Shown: positions 1-11,092 of the stretch, piece after piece | How positions within the stretch are numbered: the stretch's first letter is position 1 | Layout of the letters: each line of letters begins with the position of its first letter | From: Phycisphaerales bacterium | Lineage (GTDB): Bacteria > Planctomycetota > Phycisphaerae > Phycisphaerales > UBA1924 | NCBI GenBank assembly: GCA_020849615.1 | Contig: JADLFW010000036.1 | Span: 1 to 64,000, forward strand | Direction: 5' to 3' | Length of the DNA: 64,000 bases | Made by a program: the position numbers and the translations under genes | Notes under the pieces: model-generated | What the model saw: the letters and a program-made list of their open reading frames with translations, nothing else | The model's database searches: none | What the model was told of the DNA's origin: nothing

Positions 1-1890
<1,890 letters not shown>

Positions 1891-2279
1891 CCTGACGCCG
1901 CGGGCTCATCCCCTCGGGCCCTCGCCCTCGGTTCATCCTCCACGGTCACGCTGGTTCAATCCCGCCCCGCGTAGACCTTGCGGGGCGGCCCTCCCGGAAA
2001 CTCACGCTCCCGGAGGACAGCCAACCTCAGCGCTGCAACTTCAAACATTGCAACACTTCACGCTACCCCGCGCACCTAGGCGATGCGCGGGAGTCTTAGC
2101 ACCTCCGCTCCCAAGACCCCGGCAAGCCAACGTCAGTCACCCGACGCCGCTTCCAGAAGAGGAGCGGAGGTCAATCATCCGTATCCGGTTGTCAAAGAGG
2201 CCGCTCCAGCCCCGGGCCAAAGCCCGTGATGGAACCCGCCGGTGCACTTCGCATCGGCGGCTGTGAACCCCACAGACGG
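1891..2279 (-). other. 23S rRNA precursor leader without gene
   Basis: About 390 nt separate the candidate promoter from the mature 23S 5' end. There is no 16S, tRNA or convincing protein gene here. Several strong short inverted repeats are visible, for example CCCGCGCA with TGCGCGGG (about 2069-2093) and CCCCGC with GCGGGG (about 1965-1982). They may shape rRNA processing, as leader stems do in other rRNA operons; this is inference. Confidence 0.6.
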
Positions 2280-2285
2280 GAGGGG

Positions 2286-2313
2286 ATACTAGCCCCCCTC
2301 CCCGCAGCGTCAA
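2286..2313 (-). promoter_or_regulatory. sigma70-type promoter of the 23S transcript
   Basis: On the minus strand TTGACG (2308-2313) and TAGTAT (2286-2291) are separated by 16 bp, a good match to -35/-10 boxes. An A-rich stretch lies just upstream of the -35 box, as in UP elements. It is the only good promoter between the end of the pilus operon and 23S, so 23S appears to be transcribed from its own promoter. Confidence 0.6.
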
Positions 2314-2417
2314 GTCGCCGCGCCCTTTTTCGATTTTCCAGCAGAGTCAGCCCGGCCTAAATCCTTGCCGAACAACCTCTTACACCCGAACGGGTGGGGC
2401 CTCCCGCCGCACGCCGC

Positions 2418-4634
2418 TCAACCGCCGCCGCCGCCACCACCGCCATCGCCGGGCGGCGGACGATCACCACCGGGCTGCCGCCCCGGAGGCGGCGGAAGCC
2501 TCGGACCCTCCACCGGCCGAACCACCGGCTTGCCCTGCGTCTCACCCGCTTTCGCCGATTCCGCCACCCGCCGGTAGGCCGCCGCCTTCCGCTCGTGGTC
2601 CGGGATCCTCGTGATGATCTGCCCGCCCGCATCCCGCAGGAAGGCCTGCAGCTGCCCCCCGCCCGTCGCCAGGCGGCGGTCTGCGATGCTCGGCACCGGC
2701 GCCACATCCAGGAAAAGCGCATCCACACCCACCGCCATCTTCGCCGGCGCGAACGTCACCCCCGGCGGGGGCGCATCCTTCGGCAGGGCCCCCGACGGAG
2801 GCGGCGGCTCCGGCGGCGGCGCAGCCCGGCCGCGGCCCCCGCCCTCATCCCCGCCCGGCGCGATCCCGCGCCCGCCGCCACCCTCATCACCGCCCTCGCG
2901 GCCCGGCAGCGGCCGGCCGCCCGGGGGCGGCGGGGGCAGCGTCGCCAGCTTGCTGAGGTCGAAGATCGGCAGTTCCGCGGGGAGCTTGGCCTCGGCCACC
3001 AGAGGGTCGCCCGGCTCCACGTTCACCGCGCCCTTGCGCCAGTACCCGTAGTAGAACTGGTACAGCTCGGCCGTGGCGCGCTTGCCCGCTACCGCATCCT
3101 GCTCCGAGGCGCTCACAATAAAGAAGTAGCCATTGGCATCTACCTGCACCGGCGAGCTCCACTCCGACCACTCGCCCCGTACCAGCGGCTCCTCCGCCAG
3201 CGGCTTCTGATCATCCAGCAGGTAGGAGCCCCGCCCGAACATCGGGTTGTTCACCACGATGCGCGTCCGGTACCGGTACATCGACCCGGGCTCAACCGTG
3301 ATGTCGTGGCCCCACACCTTCACCGCCTCGTTGTCCAGCAGCGGCTTGTCCGACGGCAACACCTGGCCCGGCGCCACCGCCACCGGCTGGCCCAACGGGT
3401 CGAGCCCCTGCTTGGCCAGCTGGGCCACCACCGCCTCGCGCTGGGCCGCGATGGCGGCGGACTTCTTGCTCATCGTCTGCCACCTCAGGTAGTCACGCAG
3501 CGCGGTCGTTTCCGGGCTCGGGCCCTGGGGCGCCTGCCGCCCGCCGCCGCCTTCACCCGCGCCGCCCTTGCCGCCACCACCGCCGCCGCCACCACCGCCG
3601 CCGCGCGGGCCCTGCGTCTGCTTTTCCTTTTCCTTCTTCGGCGGGGGCGATGTCGGGAGGCCCGCCATCTTCTGCTCGAGGTCGGCCAGCTCCGCGTCGA
3701 ACCGGGCCACCTTCTGGACGAGGGCCTCGGGGCCCTGGCCCATCCCCTCATCGGCGAGCGCTGCGGCCTCGACCGGCGAGGTCCACTTGGGCCCGGCGAT
3801 CGTCTCGTAGTACGGCGGCCGCTGCACCTCGTCGGCCACGCTGCGCACGCGGGCGAGGAAGGGGTTCACATCCCCGATGCTCTTGAGCATCTGGGGCACC
3901 TCGGCGATCAGGTCGGCCCGGCCCGGCAGACTCTTGACGATCGCTGCGCCGCCCCACCCGCCATCGGGCCCGAGCTGCTCGCGCTCCAGCTCCACGCCGA
4001 CAATCTCGACGCCATCGCGCCACCAGGTCAGCGGCAGCGGGACCAGCGGCCCGTCGCCATCGGGGTCCTCGGTGAGCACCTTCTTGAACGCCGTGCCGTC
4101 AAAGGTCGCCTCGACGCTGACGGCCGCCTTGTCGAACGGCTGCTGGGCCGGCAGGTAGCGCCGCAGGTCCTCCACGCCGAACCACTCGAACGGGCTGATC
4201 GTCGACCGGAACGCGTGGGCGACCGGTTCGGCGGGCGCGGGAACCGTCACCGTCGCCAGCAGCGTCTCGAGCTTCTGGTCGCTTCCCACAGCCATCTGCG
4301 TCACCGTCGGGGCCGGGCCCAGCGCCACGATCCCGGGCCGCGGCGCAACCGGCGAGGTCAGCTTCGACTCAAACAGCGAGAGGATCTCGGTCTTGTTCGC
4401 CGGGGGCAGCTCGGGCTCCCCCGATTCCAGCCGGGCCGCGAGCCGCTGGGCCTCCTGCTCAACGGGCTTGTACGCATCCGCCGGCGGCACCGGCGGGCCC
4501 TTGCCCACCTTCACCGCGCTGGAGCCCCCCATGAACTGCATCGCCAGCACCACCAGCAGCGCAGCCCCGGAGATCCCCACCACCACCTTCTCAACGTGCT
4601 GCTCGAACGGGTTGATTCCCTTAAGTCCCATCAT
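2418..4634 (-). CDS. single-pass membrane protein of type IV pilus-like operon, Gly-rich
   Basis: This 738-residue protein starts MMGLKGINPFEQH and has one membrane helix at about residues 16-35 (VVVGISGAALLVVLAMQFM), followed by a long extracytoplasmic part. A run of glycines interrupts the middle (about residues 350-370), a second Gly/Arg/Asp-rich tract lies near 590-630, and the end is Pro/Gly-rich, closing with consecutive glycines before TGA. GAGG lies six bases before the second ATG, which may be the true start. It is the last gene after pilM and a second single-pass protein, a place held by PilN/O/P-type proteins or the Amuc_1098-1101-type genes in related phyla. I recognise no named family by sequence, so the pilus role is by context only. 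Confidence 0.75.
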   Translation of the reverse strand: MMGLKGINPFEQHVEKVVVGISGAALLVVLAMQFMGGSSAVKVGKGPPVPPADAYKPVEQEAQRLAARLESGEPELPPANKTEILSLFESKLTSPVAPRPGIVALGPAPTVTQMAVGSDQKLETLLATVTVPAPAEPVAHAFRSTISPFEWFGVEDLRRYLPAQQPFDKAAVSVEATFDGTAFKKVLTEDPDGDGPLVPLPLTWWRDGVEIVGVELEREQLGPDGGWGGAAIVKSLPGRADLIAEVPQMLKSIGDVNPFLARVRSVADEVQRPPYYETIAGPKWTSPVEAAALADEGMGQGPEALVQKVARFDAELADLEQKMAGLPTSPPPKKEKEKQTQGPRGGGGGGGGGGGKGGAGEGGGGRQAPQGPSPETTALRDYLRWQTMSKKSAAIAAQREAVVAQLAKQGLDPLGQPVAVAPGQVLPSDKPLLDNEAVKVWGHDITVEPGSMYRYRTRIVVNNPMFGRGSYLLDDQKPLAEEPLVRGEWSEWSSPVQVDANGYFFIVSASEQDAVAGKRATAELYQFYYGYWRKGAVNVEPGDPLVAEAKLPAELPIFDLSKLATLPPPPPGGRPLPGREGGDEGGGGRGIAPGGDEGGGRGRAAPPPEPPPPSGALPKDAPPPGVTFAPAKMAVGVDALFLDVAPVPSIADRRLATGGGQLQAFLRDAGGQIITRIPDHERKAAAYRRVAESAKAGETQGKPVVRPVEGPRLPPPPGRQPGGDRPPPGDGGGGGGGG

Positions 4635-4719
4635 GCACCTCGCCCGTCAATGGTCCGCCCGGCCTTCAACTTCCGATCCGCGATTCCCCAAACCCAATCA
4701 CGCCCCGATCCCGCCCCGA

Positions 4720-6138
4720 TCACGCCGGGCCCTTGCCCTCACCCTCGCCCGCGGGCTTCTCGCCCTCGGACTTCTGCTCATCGGCGATGTTCAGCTGCAC
4801 CCGGACATCGTGCGGCATCAGGGGCTTGGTCAGGCTCCGCAGCCACACCGTCTCGATCGTCAGGGTGGCCCGGGTGACGTGCTCGTTGCCGTAGTAGTAC
4901 CCCTGCGCCAAGTCACCCCACACGCTGACCTCGGTCATGTCGCAGTCGAGCACCGTCATGAAGTTGGTGCTGCTGATCGCGCTGAGCAGCTGCGGCAGCC
5001 GCGCCGAGGAGACGATCACCGTCATTTCGGCGCGGCGGATGTCGTAGACCCCGTTGGCCTTGTTGACCGGCGCCGCGGTGCGGCCCGTGAGCGACTCCTT
5101 GAAGTCGGGCTTCACCTCGTCGGTCTCGGAAGCGACGACCTCGGCCGCGGCGGGCTCTTCGTCGCCGCCGCCGCGCCGGGCCTGGGTGATGCCTTCCTTC
5201 TCGTAGAACCCCGCATCATCCAGCTTGATCTTCTCGACCCGCTTGACGACCGAGCGCTCGACATCGGTGAGCCGCCCGTCCGGGCCCGTGTTGGCCCGGC
5301 CCACCGCGGCCAGCAGATCATCGATGACCCAGTAGTCAAACTGCCACGCGAAGCACTCCCACACCTTGGGCGGGCTCGTGGGCATGGTGCGGGGAACCCA
5401 GCTGCCCTCGCGGGCATCGGCGGTCGAGGGGAGCGAATCCATCGACGCGTAGACCGAGAGCTCCCGGGCCCGGCGCTGGTACTCGGCCAGCCGGGCATCG
5501 ACCAGGGCCTTGGCGAGCTGCGCCTCTTCTTCTTTGGTCAGCGTCCGCCCGGTGTCCGGGCCCTTGATCTTCTCGATCTCGCGGAGCCGGCGGTCCTCGA
5601 GCATGGTCGCCAGCCGCACCGGGTCGGCCGGAGGCCCGGCGTTGATCGAGTCGAACAGCTTCTGGTACACGCTGGGGCGCACGACCACGCCCGTCGGGCT
5701 CACCCGCCCGACGATCCGCTCGGCGAAGTCGAGCGTAAGGCTGTCGATGTCCTGGCCCCTCTCGGGGTCGGGGAAGATGTCCTCCATGATCAGGGTGTGG
5801 TTGCGGCGGTTGAACTTCTCGGCCGAGGACAGCACGCCCGACGCCGCGCCGACGATCGCATCCTTCTGCGCCTTGAAGAAGGCGGTGCGCTGCTCGTTGG
5901 GCTCGGCGGTCTGCTCCAGCGCCGGCACGCCCGGCACCACCGACGGCACCGCGTAGTTCACCTTCGAGGCGCTCGTCAGTTTCGTCAGCAGGTCGCCGGC
6001 GGCCTTCTCCTGCTTGGAGTGCACCGCGCTGCCCCAGCGCTGGCTGAAGAAGAACGCCAGCGGCAGCGCGATCACGATGAGTGCACAGCAGACGACCGGC
6101 ACCCAGTGGTCCTTGACCCAGCCCCAGATCTTCTTCAC
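4720..6138 (-). CDS. single-pass membrane protein, PilO/Amuc_1100-like by position
   Basis: A 472-residue protein with one N-terminal membrane helix (about residues 12-32, WVPVVCCALIVIALPLAFFF) and a large extracytoplasmic domain. The C-terminal third contains an RRAEMTVIVSS...LLSAISSTNFM stretch that resembles the ferredoxin-like fold of PilO-type proteins, but this is a weak impression. It starts with GTG, and that codon overlaps the TGA of pilM (GTGA), so translation is probably coupled. Function is inferred from its place between pilM and another single-pass protein: an inner-membrane alignment subcomplex of a type IV pilus or type II secretion-like machine. Confidence 0.75.
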   Translation of the reverse strand: MKKIWGWVKDHWVPVVCCALIVIALPLAFFFSQRWGSAVHSKQEKAAGDLLTKLTSASKVNYAVPSVVPGVPALEQTAEPNEQRTAFFKAQKDAIVGAASGVLSSAEKFNRRNHTLIMEDIFPDPERGQDIDSLTLDFAERIVGRVSPTGVVVRPSVYQKLFDSINAGPPADPVRLATMLEDRRLREIEKIKGPDTGRTLTKEEEAQLAKALVDARLAEYQRRARELSVYASMDSLPSTADAREGSWVPRTMPTSPPKVWECFAWQFDYWVIDDLLAAVGRANTGPDGRLTDVERSVVKRVEKIKLDDAGFYEKEGITQARRGGGDEEPAAAEVVASETDEVKPDFKESLTGRTAAPVNKANGVYDIRRAEMTVIVSSARLPQLLSAISSTNFMTVLDCDMTEVSVWGDLAQGYYYGNEHVTRATLTIETVWLRSLTKPLMPHDVRVQLNIADEQKSEGEKPAGEGEGKGPA

Positions 6139-8282
6139 TTGGCGCCCCCTTCCCGGCCCGCCGCTTCACCCTCGGGCTTGACCTCGGGCTCGATCACCAC
6201 CAGCCACTCCACCCTGAACGTCGTCATCTTGGTCCCCGGCTCGTACGGTGACGGCGGCGGCGCCAGCGGCGCGAACTTGTCCACATCCGCGGCCCCGACA
6301 GGCTGGCGCCCACCGGACTCGGGCGGGCCGCCGCCATCCCCGCCGCGACCCGCGAACCCCCGGCCACCACGGCCGCCGCCCTCTTCGATCACTTCACCGC
6401 GACCGCCCCCGCCGCCCCCGCCCGCCGGAGGCTGCCCCACCGCGGCGGTCGCCTCCGCGGCTTCCTTCTGCTCGATGAACGTCCAGGGCTTGTCGTTGAC
6501 GTGGATCCGGTAGGGCACGCCGGGCCGCACCGCGTTGTCCTTGAGCCAGCGCTGCAGCGTGTCGATGATGAACCGCTGCGCATCGGGCGCGGTCGTCGAG
6601 ACCGTCATCGTCACCTTCACCCGCTGCTTGTCGGGGAAGGGCTCGTTGGCGCCGCCGCCGCGACCTCCACCGCCGCCGCGGCCGCGGCCCTCGCCGCCGC
6701 TCTGGAACCGGCCCCCGCGGCCGCCGCCGTCATCCTGGGGCGCCTCCTCGGCGGGCGCCTCCTCGGCCGCCGCGCTGGGCGGCAGGTACTCGGTATTGAA
6801 CGTCCGCACGGTGTACGCCGGGGGCAGCCCGGCGCTCTTGGGTGAACTCGACCGCGCCGGATCCGCCACCCACGGGGCCAGCCGCTGATCGGCCGAACCC
6901 ATCATCAGGCCCAGGTCATCCACGATCCGCGGGATGATCCCCCGGCCCTCGAGCAGCAGCATCATGTTGGCGACGCGGTTGTCGGCGGCCGCCGTGCCCA
7001 CCACCCCCGCCTCCTCGGCCGCCTTCTTGAGCTGGCTGGCCTTGGAGATCGTGCTGTTGATCAGCGGCGCCGGCGCGGTGCCCGCCACCGCGCTCGAATC
7101 CAGGAACGGGCGGATGAACATCGCGGCGCTCGCCGCGACCGCCAGCCCGGCCGCCAGCCCGAACCACTTGGTCTTGCGCTTCCACATCGACTCGCGCATC
7201 ACCGACACCGGCATCAGGTTGGCCTTGATCGCGTTGAGGCCCAGCCCCTGCAGCGCCAGCCCGTACGCCGTCGCCAGGTTCAGCGATGAATCCGCGAACT
7301 CCTTGGCCCGGGCGTCGGCGTGCTGGCCCTTGGCCTCGAACTTGAGCCGCTTGAACTCCTCGATGCGGTAGACCTCCATCGAGAGCTGCTGCTTCAGGTA
7401 CTTGCGAAGCCCCGGGAGGTGGAATGTCGAGCCCACGCCGATCAGCCGCACCAGGTTCGCATCCCGGTGCAGCGACTGGTAGTAGCCGATCGACCGCTGA
7501 ACATCCTGCGCCAGGTCCGTGAAGACGGGCCGCATCGCCTGGAAGATGTGCCGGGCGTGCTTGCTGTCCTGCGCCTCGCGCTTGAGCTTCTCCGCCTTGG
7601 GGTAGCCCAGCTTGAACTGGTTGACCAGCGCCTCGGTGAACTGGTGACCGCCGATCGGGAACGTCCGCACCCACACCCGCCCGGCCTCGGCCACCACCAG
7701 GTCGGTCGCCGTCGTCCCCACATCCAGGATCACCGTGCCGGGCGTCTTCTCCGTGAACTGCAGGTCGTAGGCCAGCGCGTTGTACGCCGCGATCGGGCTC
7801 AGGGTCACGTGGTCGGGCACCAGCCCGATCTCCTGGAACATCCCCAGCCGCTCCATGATCCGCTCGCGGGTGATCGCGAAGATCCCCACCTCGACATCGG
7901 GCGAGTCGGGGCTCACGAACGTCTGGTAGTCCCATTCAACCTGTTCGAGCGGGAACGGGATCTGCTGCACCGCCTCGAACTTCACGATGTCGGGCACCTT
8001 CTTGGGCTCGACGGGCGGCAGCTTGGCGAACCGCGCGAACGAGGAGTGCCCCGGGACCGAGACCGCGATCGACGCCCGCGACAGGTCGTACTGGCTCGCC
8101 AGCGTCCCCAGCGACACCCGCAGCACATCGGCCGGGTTCGTGTCCGGCGCCGACAGCGGCTTGGGGTGCGGGATCACCGCAAAGTCCAGCACGTTCAGCA
8201 TTTCGCCCGCGTTCTCGAGCTTCAGCGCCTTGATCGCGTGCGCCCCGACCTCGATGCCCCAGCTGATGTTCGATGATGCCAT
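6135..8282 (-). CDS. pilM: PilM-like type IV pilus assembly protein fused to a membrane C-terminal part
   Basis: The first 350 residues are an actin-like PilM ATPase: an N-terminal WGIEVGAHAIKALKL motif, ILDVGTTATDLVV as the second phosphate loop, and GVGSTFHLPGL near residue 285. PilM in other bacteria is a cytoplasmic ring protein of about 350 residues. Here a membrane helix follows at about 370-390 (WFGLAAGLAVAASAAMFI), then a PilN-like segment with two RGG/Gly-rich tracts. The protein therefore looks like a PilM-PilN fusion of 715 residues. The start at MASSN is set by AGAGG eight bases upstream; the upstream in-frame extension is Arg-rich and unlikely. The stop overlaps the next gene's GTG start. 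Confidence 0.9.
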   Translation of the reverse strand: MASSNISWGIEVGAHAIKALKLENAGEMLNVLDFAVIPHPKPLSAPDTNPADVLRVSLGTLASQYDLSRASIAVSVPGHSSFARFAKLPPVEPKKVPDIVKFEAVQQIPFPLEQVEWDYQTFVSPDSPDVEVGIFAITRERIMERLGMFQEIGLVPDHVTLSPIAAYNALAYDLQFTEKTPGTVILDVGTTATDLVVAEAGRVWVRTFPIGGHQFTEALVNQFKLGYPKAEKLKREAQDSKHARHIFQAMRPVFTDLAQDVQRSIGYYQSLHRDANLVRLIGVGSTFHLPGLRKYLKQQLSMEVYRIEEFKRLKFEAKGQHADARAKEFADSSLNLATAYGLALQGLGLNAIKANLMPVSVMRESMWKRKTKWFGLAAGLAVAASAAMFIRPFLDSSAVAGTAPAPLINSTISKASQLKKAAEEAGVVGTAAADNRVANMMLLLEGRGIIPRIVDDLGLMMGSADQRLAPWVADPARSSSPKSAGLPPAYTVRTFNTEYLPPSAAAEEAPAEEAPQDDGGGRGGRFQSGGEGRGRGGGGGRGGGANEPFPDKQRVKVTMTVSTTAPDAQRFIIDTLQRWLKDNAVRPGVPYRIHVNDKPWTFIEQKEAAEATAAVGQPPAGGGGGGGRGEVIEEGGGRGGRGFAGRGGDGGGPPESGGRQPVGAADVDKFAPLAPPPSPYEPGTKMTTFRVEWLVVIEPEVKPEGEAAGREGGAK

Positions 8283-8748
8283 ACACCCATCCTCTGGCCG
8301 TGAACCCCGCGGCGCTCGCGCCGCGTCCGGGCCCGGCCCGTCAACCTGTGTTTCGCCCGCCCGGCGTCGCCCGCGCCCCGCCGCCGCGTACTTCCTCACC
8401 CGCGTGAAGCCCGAACCGGTTCCGGGTGTCGCGCTCCCACGGTCCCGCCGCGGCCACCCCCGTGCGACCCGGCCCGGCCCGCCTCACGCCCCGGCCCGCG
8501 CCGGGCCGTAATCCTAACCGATCCGCCGCTCCCCGCGCGGTCCCCCGCCGCCACGATCACGGCCCCTCCCCACCTCTGCACCCCGGCCGCCAGCGCTGCG
8601 CTCCCGCCAGCGCCGCCGAGCCCGGAGCGCTCGTCACCGATACGCGGAACCGCCGCCGCGGGTTCCCCCGGGATCCTCCGCGACACGCCGTGATGTGGTG
8701 GCCCGTGACAATCGGGAGACGCGCCGGGCCCGCCCCCCGCGCGCCATG
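8283..8748. other. intergenic, no gene seen
   Basis: This 466-bp GC-rich stretch between ptsH and pilM has only shadow frames with Arg/Pro/Gly-biased translations and no ribosome site. It should hold the promoter of the pilM operon and the end of the ptsH transcript. I could not identify either with confidence. Confidence 0.5.
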
Positions 8749-9024
8749 TCATTCCTCGTCGAACCCGCCATCCACCAGGTGCTTGAGCGCCGCGCACGCC
8801 GCCTCGGCATCCGGGCCCGTCGCCTCGATCTCCAGCTCCGAGCCCTTCCCCGCCGCCAGCATCATCATCTGCATGATCGATTTGCCATCGACCGTGGTGT
8901 CGCCCTTGGTCACCTTCACTTCGCTCTTGAACATGCTGGCGGCATCGACGAACGTCATCGCCGGCCGGGCGTGCAGCCCCAGCCGGTTCACGATCGTCAC
9001 CGTCACCTTGCACGTTCCCGCCAA
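8749..9024 (-). CDS. ptsH: phosphocarrier protein HPr
   Basis: At 91 residues this has the normal HPr length. The active site reads NRLGLHARPA with the phosphorylated histidine at residue 18. The regulatory serine region GKSIMQMMML is present at residue 49, matching Ser46 of Gram-positive HPr. The protein would carry a phosphoryl group between enzyme I and IIA proteins in the cytoplasm. It follows a IIA(Ntr) gene and hpf, which suggests a regulatory nitrogen-type PTS rather than sugar uptake; no EIIB/EIIC is in the window. HPr kinase is not seen next to it although the serine motif is intact. Confidence 0.95.
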   Translation of the reverse strand: MAGTCKVTVTIVNRLGLHARPAMTFVDAASMFKSEVKVTKGDTTVDGKSIMQMMMLAAGKGSELEIEATGPDAEAACAALKHLVDGGFDEE

Positions 9025-9084
9025 CTCAAGGCCCCCATTCCGCGGCCCATCCCGATCGCCGAACCCCGCACGCCCGGGTTTCCC

Positions 9085-9564
9085 TTATGCCCCCAGCGAC
9101 TGGCCATCGGCCTCTTCCAGCAGCGTGCGGACCTCCTGCACCGTGCTCGCCTGCCGCAGGAACCGCCGGAAGGTGTCCTTGCTGAGGTTCTTGAAGATCA
9201 CCTCCATCGCCTGCAGGTGCTCCTCGGGCCGGTCCTCGGGTGAAAGCAGCAGGACCACCGAGTACACGGGCTGGCGGTCCAGCGCCGAGAACTCGATCCC
9301 CCGCGTGTTCAGCCCGATCGCCGCCGCCATTTTCCTGATCGTCTTGTGCTTGACGTGCGGCACCGCCACCCCGCGCCCGAACCCCGTCGAGCCCTTGCGC
9401 TCCCGCTCGAGCACCCGGGCCACCAGTTCATCCCGCACCTCCGGGGTCGCCGCGCCGCCGCGGACCAGCGCATCGATCAGCTCCCCCACCACCTGGTCAC
9501 GCTCGGCGCTGACCAGCTGCGGCACGATGGCCCCCTCGGGCACTATCTCATTGAGCTTCAACAA
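9085..9564 (-). CDS. ptsN: PTS IIA(Ntr)-like regulatory protein
   Basis: A IIA domain of the mannitol/fructose/nitrogen class covers the protein of about 159 residues. The phosphorylation site is GVAVPHVKH (His70 with the start used here), and the C-terminal VVLLLSPEDRPEEHLQAM and EEADG parts are typical. I chose the TTG at 9564 because AGGAG lies eight bases before it and the protein then begins MLKLNEIV like its relatives; an upstream GTG/ATG would add a Gly-rich tail of no family likeness. It lies between hpf and ptsH, the common ptsN gene neighbourhood, and would accept phosphate from HPr to signal carbon/nitrogen or envelope state. Confidence 0.92.
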   Translation of the reverse strand: MLKLNEIVPEGAIVPQLVSAERDQVVGELIDALVRGGAATPEVRDELVARVLERERKGSTGFGRGVAVPHVKHKTIRKMAAAIGLNTRGIEFSALDRQPVYSVVLLLSPEDRPEEHLQAMEVIFKNLSKDTFRRFLRQASTVQEVRTLLEEADGQSLGA

Positions 9565-9647
9565 GGCCCGCACTCCTGCCTTCCCCACGACCAACCCCCC
9601 CCGAAACCCCGTTCCCCATCCCCGACCCCCCCCGATCCCGGAACCCG

Positions 9648-9950
9648 TCACCGACCCTTCAGCTGTTCCTTGAAGTCCTTCAGCTGCCGGGCCCCCTTGT
9701 CCACGAGCGTGTCGATCAGCGCGTACACATCCGGGCCCGTCGCGTGGCTCACGAAGTCGGCGTGCTTCTCCACGTCGATCACCAGCTCGGCCGTGAACTC
9801 CCGCGACTGGTGCGCATGCTCCGGGCGGATCGTCAGCGTCATCTGCTGGATCAGGTCGAGGTAGTGGCCCAGCTTGCCCACCTTCGACTCCGCGTGCAGC
9901 CGGATCGGATCGGTCACCTCGAAGTTCCGACCCACGACCTCAATTCGCAT
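9648..9950 (-). CDS. hpf: ribosome hibernation promoting factor, short form
   Basis: The 100-residue protein MRIEVVGRNFEVTD... matches the sigma54-modulation/HPF S30AE domain, which binds the 30S decoding region and silences ribosomes in stationary phase. Only the single N-terminal domain is present, so this is a short-type HPF. A good AGGAG stands six bases before the ATG at 9950; the longer in-frame start would add a Gly/Arg-rich piece without family likeness. It is upstream of ptsN and ptsH on the same strand, an arrangement found in many bacteria. Confidence 0.93.
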   Translation of the reverse strand: MRIEVVGRNFEVTDPIRLHAESKVGKLGHYLDLIQQMTLTIRPEHAHQSREFTAELVIDVEKHADFVSHATGPDVYALIDTLVDKGARQLKDFKEQLKGR

Positions 9951-10037
9951 GCCCACTCCTCCCTGCCTTTCTACGGCCGGCCCGTCCCCGGGCCGCCGAA
10001 AGCCGCATGATAAGCGCGTCCCACCATCCGACACGTC

Positions 10038-11000
10038 CTAGGCCCCGGACCCCGGCCCGGCCCCGCCCGCTCCTCCGCCCCTCCCGCCGATCCCGCCGGG
10101 CCCGGCCGCGTGCGCCCCAAGCCCGGGAGCCACGCCTCCCGCCGCCACCGCCTCGACCCGGTCCACAGCGGAAAACAGCATTTCGCCGGCCGCCGTCTGC
10201 TGCTGGCCCGGCACCAGCACACCGCCCGTGATCACGTACCGCAGGGCCTCATCGATGCTGATGGGCACCTCGATCACCTCCGCCGCGGGGATCGTGAGGG
10301 TAAACCCGGTGAAGGGGGTGGGCGTGTTGGGGACGAAGACCGTGAGATACTCGCCGGGCCCGGCCGCGGCCGACATGTCCCGCATCGCCCGCCCGGTCAC
10401 GAACGCGATCGCCCAGTTGCCGGTCCGGGGGAACTGCACCATCACGACCTTGTTGAACGCCATGGGCTTGTCGCCCAGGATCAGGTCGACCAGCTGCTTG
10501 ACGTGGGGGTACACCTGCTTGAACCCCGGCACCCGCGAGATGATCCGCTCCAGCCGGATATAGAGCTTCCGGCCCAGGAACCCGCCCAGCACCAGCCCGG
10601 CGAGGTAGATCAGGCTGATCGCGACCACCAGCCCGGCCCCCTGCAGGTACCAGTGCGCCCGCCAGACCTTCTCGAGCTCGGCCCGGCGGATCTCGCCCCG
10701 CAGCTCGGCCTCATCCGGGCTCTTGGTGGGGGTCAGGCCCTTGACAGCCCGGTAGGCGGCGACTTCTTCATCGGTGACCCGGTACCAGTCGGGCTGGATG
10801 TCTGGGTGCACGATCGCCGGCACCGCGCGGATCACCACCGCCCGCAACCCGACGTTGATGGGCTCGGCCACCCGGTTGAAGACGAAGATGAACGCCGACC
10901 ACAGGATCCACAGGGTCAGGATCGAGGGGAGCAGCACCGTCAGCCCGCGGAGGAAGAACCGGCGGAAGTTGCTGGCGCCCTTGCGGCGTTGGGCTGGCAT
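10038..11000 (-). CDS. DUF502 family inner-membrane protein
   Basis: This is a 320-residue protein with two clear hydrophobic segments, at about 17-42 (LRGLTVLLPSILTLWILWSA) and 122-145. The conserved DUF502 features are the N-terminal LTVLLPSILTLWIL, PHVKQLVDLI and the VFVPNTPTPFTGF segment. Family members are membrane proteins without a firmly known activity. The middle contains an unusually long 70-residue loop between the helices. It ends in a Gly/Ala/Pro-rich tail. It lies 87 bp upstream of hpf, so it may be the first gene of that transcript. Confidence 0.88.
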   Translation of the reverse strand: MPAQRRKGASNFRRFFLRGLTVLLPSILTLWILWSAFIFVFNRVAEPINVGLRAVVIRAVPAIVHPDIQPDWYRVTDEEVAAYRAVKGLTPTKSPDEAELRGEIRRAELEKVWRAHWYLQGAGLVVAISLIYLAGLVLGGFLGRKLYIRLERIISRVPGFKQVYPHVKQLVDLILGDKPMAFNKVVMVQFPRTGNWAIAFVTGRAMRDMSAAAGPGEYLTVFVPNTPTPFTGFTLTIPAAEVIEVPISIDEALRYVITGGVLVPGQQQTAAGEMLFSAVDRVEAVAAGGVAPGLGAHAAGPGGIGGRGGGAGGAGPGSGA

Positions 11001-11047
11001 GGTGCTTCTGGAGTCCGCGACCCGGCGATCCTATGGAGATAGGGCCC

Positions 11048-11078
11048 AAACAAAAACGGGACGCCCAGGGGCGCCCCG
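11048..11078 (-). terminator. intrinsic terminator of tRNA-Ile
   Basis: On the minus strand CGGGGCGCCC pairs with GGGCGTCCCG (one wobble) across a two-base loop and is followed by TTTTTG. It sits 15 nt after the tRNA 3' end. Confidence 0.75.
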
Positions 11079-11092
11079 CTCCGTCCGTCGAA

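Noticed and set aside
2394-4877. Long plus-strand frame of 827 codons
   Set aside because: It is the antisense of two minus-strand genes with signal-anchor helices and ribosome sites; its translation is Arg/His/Leu-biased with no domain.
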